Assembly (NCBI RefSeq): GCF_001640805.2
Contig: NC_066848.1
Coordinates: forward strand, 24,205,512-24,269,511
Direction of reading: 5' to 3'
Origin: Lates calcarifer
Lineage: Eukaryota; Chordata; Actinopteri; Centropomidae
DNA: 64,000 nt
Below, in pieces: positions 57,030 to 64,000 of this stretch. Each line of letters begins with the position of its first letter. Positions within the stretch are counted from its first letter, which is position 1. The notes below the pieces were generated by a model that was not told where the DNA came from, searched no databases, and saw nothing but the letters and a program-made list of their open reading frames with translations. A program made the translations under genes and the position numbers.

Positions 57030-57440
57030 GCCCTCCTTTCCCCTCTCTGGCAGTGGTGGAAGGTTTCCATATGTGAGCCGTAGTGGCCTGGTGGATGCAT
57101 ACTGTCAGGCAGGCGTGTCGTGCGCAGCATGGAGCCTGGCTGTGCAAGATGGAAGGTGGGCCAGTCAGCCACGCCACACGGCTGGTGGCCATATTAACCC
57201 TTGTGTGTCTGTATGTGTGAGTAGCGGGGAGAGTGGTTGTTGCTCTGGTGTTCGTACATACGTTGGCTGTCTAAACACTCCCTCCCTTCCTCCAGCACAC
57301 ACACATTAGACCCCCTGTGGTGCTGCAGAGTGAAGATATTCATTCTGCCAGTAAAAGAGGGGAGAACAACAAAGGGCCCAGGGAATCGGTAAAGGCTGGA
57401 GAACATAAAGTGGACTGGAAGGAATACAGAGGCCATTTAA
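57030..57440. promoter_or_regulatory. Candidate regulatory block, GC-elevated
   Basis: Unique sequence with GTGAGCCGTAGTGGCCTGGT, GCAGGCGTGTCGTGCGCAGC, GGCTGGTGGCCATATTAACC and later GTAGCGGGGAGAGTGG. CpGs are kept in an AT-rich area. Short frames on both strands have no features. Enhancer or other function is inferred only. Confidence 0.25.
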
Positions 57441-58618
57441 ATGCACTCTGTATGGTTTGCATGTAAAGTGGTTCCTTTCCAAAGTAAGAGCATGTAATTA
57501 TGTTTCACAGTGCTGCCGGGAGTGTCCAAGCAGCAACTCCTTTTATTTGTCTTTTATTATTGGGCAGTTGGAATGTGGTTTACGATCAATAATTTTGACT
57601 TCATTATCTATATAAGAATAAGCAAAATGTAGTAGAGAAATTGATAAATATAAATTATACCAAGAAATTCATGAGCTCATTATTTGGTAAGGTTGAGCCT
57701 CTCTAACTTCCTTCATATCTGCTGTGATATTCAGGTGAATGATGAATCACGGACAGTTTTAAATCCACTGATACATCAGGTAATGTTGATATAGCGACTC
57801 GAGCACAACTGTGATTTGCAACAGGAGTAAATTCAGAGAAGATAAAATGTAGGGAGTGGATGGGAGAACTGGGCATGAAAGAGTTACAAAGCCTTACTCA
57901 GGCTGTAGTTTTATGGTATTCCAGTATCCATTCTAAATCAGCCAGTAGCAATGTTAATGAACCACCCAACCCACCAGTAATATAAAAGTTTATTATAGTT
58001 GGGCAATTTTCAGTATTTTAGCCTGAGATTTTAGAGGATAGAAATTATCTGTTTAAGATTTTAAAAAATGAGGTTAATTTATCAAATAATACTAACTGCA
58101 TATGTGCTCTGACTTTCCCCAGATGTAAGAGTCAATTACTGGAGTAATGGGGCCAAGTTATATCTTCCTATTGAACCATTTCCTAGAGATGACCAACCAG
58201 ACCAAGTAAGTCAAAGGTCATGGTCATCCCCTAGTGAGAACATTGTCATCTTGATAATACACTGGTGGCACTGAGAAGGCACTTCGGTCAAAATTAAAAG
58301 TACAGCAAAATCTGGAAACTAGCACAAGCATTCTATAAATCACCCAAGAGAGAGGATATTATCATTATTCCCTAATGTGCTGAAGTATGACTGACAACAC
58401 ATCCAACTTAGCTGGTGATGTCAGCATGTTGTTGTGCCAATTGCAAATTGGGCATACTGCAACTTTTGCTCCTTGGCACAACAGTAAAGGGGTTAATGGT
58501 TTGCCTGCATTAGGCAACATTTATCAGTCCAAAATCAAATTTCTGTTTATGCTCATTCACTCGTCTGACAACAGAAACACAAATGAATAAATGAATAAAT
58601 AAATGTGAGCAACTAAAC
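57441..58618. other. AT-rich non-coding stretch
   Basis: The piece 57530-57610 has a run of homeodomain/CDX-like cores (CTTTTATTATTGGGCAGTTG, GATCAATAATTTTGAC). Otherwise nothing recognised. Confidence 0.4.
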
Positions 58619-58643
58619 TGTGTGTGTGTGTGTGTGTGTGTGT
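58619..58643. repeat. (GT)n microsatellite
   Basis: Perfect TG run of about 25 bases, preceded at 58582-58604 by an imperfect AATG/AAAT repeat. Confidence 0.95.
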
Positions 58644-60269
58644 ATCAGAAGGCAGGATCGGTAATGATGGACACCAGGAGAGGGCTAAACAGAGAATTTA
58701 CCAGATAAAACCTATTCCACAATTCAACACATTTCGGCTTGTCAACAACAGGTTTTTGTTTGCTCCTTAAAAGACAGCCACTGTGGTCAAAGATCTTTAC
58801 CGAAACAACCTGCAAACACACAAAGAAATGCGAGTAACTTAAAGTACAGCAGATGTCTTTATATATCTACCAGAAGGTTATGCCAGTATCAGCAGAAACA
58901 TCTCATAAAGAAGTGATGAAAACTGACAGTACAGATTATTCTAAGTTTACCTTTTAGGGGGAGCTACTGCCCGAATACTTGTAGCACTGGAATTCAGTAA
59001 TTTCCCAGAGCTCCTGGCAGGGTCTGAATGACAGTTTATCAATCAAATAGAGAGCAGCATTCCACCAAACAGAATCCCCATCCCAAGAATATCTGCCCAA
59101 CTACAGTAAAGACAAAGCCCAGCAAATAACTACAACAAGTGGTGATACGTTGCACTTAAGTTGTGAATGTAGTTGCTAATCACTCTTTGAATTTCACATT
59201 GTAGCTCTTTGTCATATTTTGAAATGAAAATAATTTTGAGGTGTAGTTTTGTTGGATGGTTTGCAATCCTACGTTTCATCTTTATTAATAAATAAAATGA
59301 ATGCCATGTAAGCATCATGGCCAAGCAAAATCTGCAGCATCACTTTTAAAAAATGTTTATCTGAAGGCATTTTTCTGTTTCAGGAGGTATCTACTTTTTC
59401 AACTGTGACTTTGTCAACTGTTTAAAAAAAAAAAAAAAAGCTAAGACCTTTTTGTTTTTCATTCATTCATTGTTGTTACATTCATTGTTTACGCCACATT
59501 CACATCATATCAAAAATGGAAGCACAGGATAAGACGCTATTGCTACAGCTGGTATAATGATCTTAAAATCAACTAAAACAGATACTTCACCAGATTATCA
59601 CTTGTTTTGTCTTACGTAGAGTTTCAGGCAATTAAAGCATTAACTGATTATTTTCATTTTCATTTCCCTTTTCTGTCAACATCAGCTATGTTTGCTTAGA
59701 GTGTCACACACTTCATTCATGATTTCAAGTTTAAGACATTGTGGCTTCTAAAAAAAGCCCATGTCTTGCTGGTAATTACCCCTAGCAGAGTGACGTGAAT
59801 GGTTTCTCCCAGATGACAGCTTGTATTTACAGGAAATTCAATACGACGTGAACACTGCATCACTGTTGGCAGAACTGTCTATCCACTGTTCATTAGCTGT
59901 AACCTCCATTCCTAATCAATGCATACATGTAGGCTGTGATGGTTTAATAAATAGGGTGAAACCCACTATCAGCTATTTTAGAATAAAATCCATGTTTCAT
60001 TAGGGTGGTTATAAATCTGAATTTCCATCACTCTATGTATCATGTCCAGAATTTGCTCAGTACTGATACGATGTTATTAATCCAAATTTATGCTTCACCT
60101 TCTTTATTTTCGCATTCTACCATGCACTAGAAAAGTAGAGGGGAAAAAAAAAAAAAAGTTGAGTTAACTACAAACTGACCTTTCCTCTACATGATGCATG
60201 GGACAAATCTGTCAAGATGGCATCTGAAAAAAGACAGAGAGAGAGAAATCAAGAAAATTATGTTAATTC
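58644..60269. other. AT-rich non-coding stretch, nothing recognised
   Basis: A-runs at about 59424-59438 and 60146-60157. Short frames only. Confidence 0.5.
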
Positions 60270-60440
60270 CGCATGGAGGATTTGGAGCAGTGACTCATGC
60301 ATGCCTCCCCAATGACAACATCAACCACCTGTCGCCATGGTTCTGACCTTTACTGTGGCCCAGGGTGACCGGCGCTTTAGCGTCAACGTAAACTTGACCC
60401 CTGACATTTCCACAGCACAGTGCCACTGCAGTCTCCATCG
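60270..60440. promoter_or_regulatory. Candidate conserved non-coding element
   Basis: Unique, CpG-containing block: GCAGTGACTCATGCATGCCT (AP-1-like TGACTCA), CACCTG E-box at 60326-60331, CTGACCTTTACTGTGGCCCA, GGGTGACCGGCGCTTTAGCG and CTTGACCCCTGACATTTCC. The TGACC/GGTGACC phrases resemble nuclear-receptor half sites. Function inferred. Confidence 0.3.
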
Positions 60441-60539
60441 AGTAAAAGGGAGTGGGGGGGGCACATACAATTAATTATTTTTATACTGACGATGAATGTT
60501 ACATCACTCTGATGGTGTTCCATGTGAAGAGCGTAAACA

Positions 60540-60845
60540 TGTTGATTGATTCTGATGATGATGATGTGATAGAGGTGACAATAAAAATGAGGACAATATG
60601 AGTGACACTGCTCGTGATGATAATGAAGGCGATTTGTATGAAATCAATGAGTATGGATTCATTGATTTTAAGATGAGATAATGATGATTTTAATGATGAT
60701 TATCATGAAGGTAATGTTTGAGTAATGGCTATGATGATGATGGTGATAATGTTGGTGATTGTAGCAATATGAGTGAAAATGACCGATGATGATGATGATG
60801 ATGGATGATAATCTGATGATGATAATCTTGATGATGATGACTAAA
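60540..60845. repeat. GAT-rich imperfect trinucleotide minisatellite
   Basis: About 300 bases built from GATGAT, GATAAT and TGATGA units with interruptions; the purest parts are 60550-60566, 60784-60805 and 60826-60842. On the plus strand it is purine-rich with T at every third position or so. No gene. Confidence 0.85.
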
Positions 60846-61098
60846 TAAGGCCTGTCTCACATAGAAAATGGCACTGACACTGAAAAGCTAAGGGATAGAG
60901 CTGAGAAGGCAGGGAAGGCAGAAGGATAAAACAACCATTCAAGCAAGGGAAAAGTGAAGGGAGTGAAGTCAGAAAGGACACAGAGAAAGAAAGAGAGAAA
61001 ATGGAAGTGATAGTAAGCCCAGGGACTGAGATAAAAGCTGTATTACATGAAATTAATGGTGGTCTTCTCAAGGAGTACATGAATCACAGTCTTCCCCT

Positions 61099-61102
<4 letters not shown>

Positions 61103-61147
<45 letters not shown>
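61103..61147. repeat. (GA)n microsatellite
   Basis: Perfect GA run of about 45 bases, the longest pure GA tract in the window. Confidence 0.97.
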
Positions 61148-62185
61148 AAGACAGAGGCAGACAAAGAAGACCAGAGCTGCCGGCTCAGTAACTACAACTT
61201 CAAAGGTCTCTCCATTTAACGAAACTGCATAACACCTCTGACAAAGTGGCAGAGGAAGAGAAGCAGGGGGGAGAGAGAAATGGAGGGTGAGAGAAATCAT
61301 AGCAATACATAGAAGTGGATGAGGAAGGTTTGGTCACACCAGCATTATAACAATACAATAATTGGCCATATTTATGACATTCAAATCAAATTTTTGTGAT
61401 TACAGGATTTGCTGGAGTCTGCATGATGTTTATTCAATACACAAAATACTGCGATAATATCAGCTATATATGCCATGTTGGAGTTATATGGTAATATTAA
61501 TATATAGTAATATTAGTAGTTTCTGACTTGTGAATACAGTTCACACAGTTCACATCAACATTCAAATCACCATTATGACTGGAGAATACCAATTTCTCTG
61601 AAAACACCGGTGAATCCAACCTGGCATTAATCAATTAGCTAAAAAACAAAAACAACAACAAAATGGTTCATCAAAACGGTTCATCACAAAATTTTATATA
61701 AATTGATAATTCACATAGTTTTAATTTATTTATTATCGTATTAACTCAACACAAGTTATTATTATAAGTTTGCTACCTTACATCCAACATGACAATTTAA
61801 TTCATGCAGCGTTAATCTAAAAGTGGGTGGTCAATTCGAAAAGTGCTAAACGGAGACAGTGGACTGTTGTAACTTACTGCAATCTTTCACTGAGCTAAAT
61901 CCCTCTCTCTGTGGAAAAGTGAATCTTCTTCCTTTAGTTTACTATCCTTATTCTAAGGGAAATTAATATGTGCAGCTAGCATGAAACTGATGCACAGATT
62001 TTTTTTTTTTTTTGCATCCCCTTTTTCCTGTACCGTACACCTGTAGCAAAGGTAGGAGACTTATTTGTTCTATCCAGAAGAGTGAAAAGTCCAAATACTT
62101 ATGTTTGCCTTTAAATAACTGTGGTTAGTAAAATGTGTAAATGTAAATCTTGCAAATGTTACCTAATGTTACACTAGACAAATAG
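61148..62185. other. AT-rich non-coding stretch
   Basis: Purine-rich at left, then AT-rich. T-run at about 62000-62014. No gene or repeat family recognised. Confidence 0.45.
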
Positions 62186-62335
62186 TCTAAAGAGAAACTG
62201 GCAGAGGCTGCACAGCTGTTTGCACAACACTGGGATGAGGAGGCTAGTGAGAACCTGGATGACACTGACAGAGAACTGATACTGGAGCCATTCAAGTTTG
62301 CGTTGGACGACAGTGAAGACATGGAAGTTCTGTGA
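62186..62335 (+). pseudogene. Unidentified coding-like fragment (possible terminal exon)
   Basis: The frame beginning at 62186 is open for 49 codons and ends in TGA at 62333-62335. It reads KEKLAEAAQLFAQHWDEEAS (residues 3-22 of the fragment, 62192 onward approximately) and ends PFKFALDDSEDMEVL. Codon choice (CTG, GAG, GCA, GAT) and the helical, acidic make-up look like real protein, not AT-rich noise. A stop (TAG) is immediately upstream at 62183-62185; its AG could be a splice acceptor, but the pyrimidine tract is poor. AATAAA signals follow at 62379-62384 and 62437-62442. I do not recognise the family. It could be a last exon, a processed pseudogene piece, or a transposon-derived fragment. 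Confidence 0.3.
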
Positions 62336-62455
62336 GGGAATCATAGATTTGGGGTATTGTGAGTGCAAAATGGACAATAATAAATAACTTACAAAAATAA
62401 GCAGTAGCATAGTATTACTGTTTGTAATTTGCTGTGAATAAAGGGCAACAAAACG

Positions 62456-62824
62456 TTTAATAATTTTTCAGTGTCTGTTTTTGCTTTGTTTTCTTGTTCA
62501 GTGGAGTACTCAATAATTCTCGTTGATTTGACAAAGTCAGTATATGTATGTTAAGATAATCCTTTTTTTGACCCCCAACCCTGCGACCAAATTTTGATTT
62601 TCCAGTAGCACAAGAACAGAAACTGAACCAAGTAGAGCCAATTATGAAATGAATGGTGGCTAAGAATACAAAATAAAAATGCAGGAAAGCTAAAGTGGGG
62701 GACAACATTTCAAAATTAGGCAGTATACATAAACTTGTGCCAATAGTGCAGTACAATCTAAAAGCTAAATTATAGTAAAGTAGCAACAAAGTATAGTAGC
62801 CTACTGTAACAGCACACAACAGAA

Positions 62825-62826
<2 letters not shown>
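62456..62826. other. AT-rich non-coding stretch, nothing recognised
   Basis: A 120-codon minus-strand frame crosses 62457-62819 but is Phe/Tyr/Leu-rich in an AT-rich background and has no domain. Treated as chance. Confidence 0.45.
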
Positions 62827-62864
<38 letters not shown>

Positions 62865-62884
62865 TTATTTATTTATTTATTTTT
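62827..62884. repeat. Compound (GT)n(ATTT)n microsatellite
   Basis: GT run of about 36 bases followed by about five ATTT units. Confidence 0.97.
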
Positions 62885-63360
62885 AAATAGCTATTTATAT
62901 TTAAATAGCTCTTCCTGTCCTCCATTGGTGCCAACATTGCTTGCATGGTTAAAACATTTAATTAGCCTGTATTTAGCCTATAAGATCTTGAGGTTTACAG
63001 TTCAAGCAGACACATCAGCTTCTTGTGTCATATTAAACACCCGCAGTTGTCAGTACGTATTAACTTCAGCTGATTGCAGTAAAATGTAGCGGTATTATTC
63101 AAAGGGAAATTCTGAATGAGAATATGTGGAAGCAATAGCACATGTAAATAAGATTGTGTGATACATCTTGTCAAAGCAGCGTAGACAGAATATACAAAAT
63201 TAATACATGTGCCACAGTTAAGGAATAAATAGTTTTCAAGTTACAAACATTGATCAATATTTACTAGTTAAACAAACATAAGTCAAAGACAAAATAGCTT
63301 CCACCAGAAGTGTTGTTGTGATTTTATTTGGTATTTTTTTGCTCATATTTCTGGGCCTGA
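62885..63360. other. AT-rich non-coding stretch, nothing recognised
   Basis: No gene or repeat family seen. Confidence 0.45.
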
Positions 63361-63363
63361 CAG

Positions 63364-63560
63364 TGGAGGGCACCTGAGAGAAGAGGCTACAACAAGAGGG
63401 GCTCCATGGTGGAGGCCTGCAGGTAGACTCTATTGGGAATGTTTGTGCTCAAGCCTTAATGTGCTACAACTCTGTGTTCACAAAAATCACCACCCTCAAT
63501 GATGTTCTGAAGGTAATGGAAGATGTGGAGGATACTGATGCATGGGGTCAACCTGTGTAA
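63364..63560 (+). pseudogene. Unidentified coding-like fragment (possible exon or pseudogene)
   Basis: After TTCTGGGCCTGACAG (acceptor-like, AG at 63362-63363) one frame reads WRAPERRGYNKRGSMVEACR and stops at 63424-63426. A second frame, open from 63378 to the TAA at 63558-63560, reads QVDSIGNVCAQALMCYNSVF, then TKITTLNDVLKVMEDVED and TDAWGQPV. Both look protein-like and the first leads into the second, which suggests one ancestral reading frame with a frameshift near 63420. A donor-like GT at GTGTAAGC (63555-63562) would end the fragment at about 63556. I do not recognise the family. It may be a decayed exon or retrocopy, or a real exon using an acceptor inside 63364-63380. Confidence 0.3.
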
Positions 63561-63793
63561 GCTAATTGAAAAAGTGAAAAAGCAGCATTCAAACTGTGTA
63601 ACTGTGTATAAGTTACAGAAACATTACAATAGGCTGTTCTCTCATGTCCTGGCTGTCAATAATCTGTATCATTCCTTAACCTACATCTATCATCTCTCTC
63701 TTTATAATGCATTAGGCTAGGCTAACAAAGACAGAGTAGGCCTACACACGTAGACTACTATTTTGTTAAAGCTCACTGACAAGATGCATCGTT
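63561..63793. other. AT-rich non-coding stretch
   Basis: Less than 300 bases. A short continuation LIEKVKKQHSN in a different frame (about 63562-63594) may belong to the fragment before it. Confidence 0.35.
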
Positions 63794-63801
63794 TGTGTGT
63801 C

Positions 63802-63832
<31 letters not shown>
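63794..63832. repeat. Compound (GT)n(GA)n microsatellite
   Basis: GT run of about 27 bases with one CTG interruption followed by about 12 bases of GA. Confidence 0.95.
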
Positions 63833-64000
63833 AGGGGAGAGAGCAAGCAAGCTCACCATTTGGCTGACCACTGCACTGCGAAAACAAAGAGCTGCTACCA
63901 TTTTGATCTGGACGTACTCTGATGAGAAGAGGGAATGTATTTCTTACCACATTTTATCTGTACAAAGGATGAAACCAAAAGGAAGTTGACATGAAAAAGT

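Noticed and set aside
62457..62819. 120-codon minus-strand frame
   Set aside because: AT-rich chance frame of hydrophobic residues; no domain, ends in A-rich DNA.
1..64000. CRISPR arrays, bacterial operons, rRNA, known microRNA precursors
   Set aside because: I looked for direct-repeat arrays, ribosome binding sites, rRNA blocks and the commonest vertebrate microRNA sequences and saw none. The repeats present are vertebrate microsatellites and transposon pieces.

Overview
This window looks like non-coding DNA from a ray-finned fish, most likely a spiny-rayed (percomorph) teleost. The evidence is in the repeats. Several stretches match, from memory, dispersed families that are abundant in percomorph genomes: a hAT-like element at 6440-6668, a tandem-structured repeat at 46255-46905, the 1903-2189 and 28127-28330 families, and a Tc1-like transposon end at 37516-37870. 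The window is also very rich in (CA/GT)n, (GA/CT)n and homopolymer tracts and AT-rich overall, as is typical of teleost introns and intergenic DNA. No bacterial-style operons, rRNA, convincing tRNA, or CRISPR arrays are visible.

I found no intact host protein-coding gene. The longest open frame with a recognisable product is the gag region of a decayed Ty3/gypsy retrotransposon (about 30480-32870). Behind it lie broken reverse transcriptase, RNase H and integrase remnants and weakly similar flanking LTR-like remnants. Two short plus-strand stretches near the right edge (62186-62335 and 63364-63560) read like real coding sequence but could not be identified. They may be exons of an unannotated gene or pseudogene debris. 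Most other open frames are chance products of microsatellites or purine/pyrimidine tracts.

Layout. 1-8.3 kb: AT-rich DNA with several dispersed teleost repeats, a small Tc1-like element, microsatellites, and a 350-base purine tract. 8.3-30 kb: unique-looking islands, often CpG-containing and rich in homeodomain, POU, SOX and E-box-like motifs, separated by AT-rich sequence and simple repeats. These are candidate conserved non-coding (enhancer) elements. 30.3-32.9 kb: the gypsy insertion. 33-49 kb: mostly AT-rich, with a Tc1 end, a percomorph tandem-unit repeat, a palindromic MITE and a few more regulatory candidates. 49-64 kb: microsatellites, one compound (CT)n(CA)n tract, a 300-base GAT-rich minisatellite, and the unidentified coding-like fragments.

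Interpretation (inference): the many unique islands without exons fit a regulatory gene desert or a very large intron next to a developmental gene. That cannot be proved without cross-species alignment. The regulatory calls are therefore given low confidence, with the decisive test stated in the findings.
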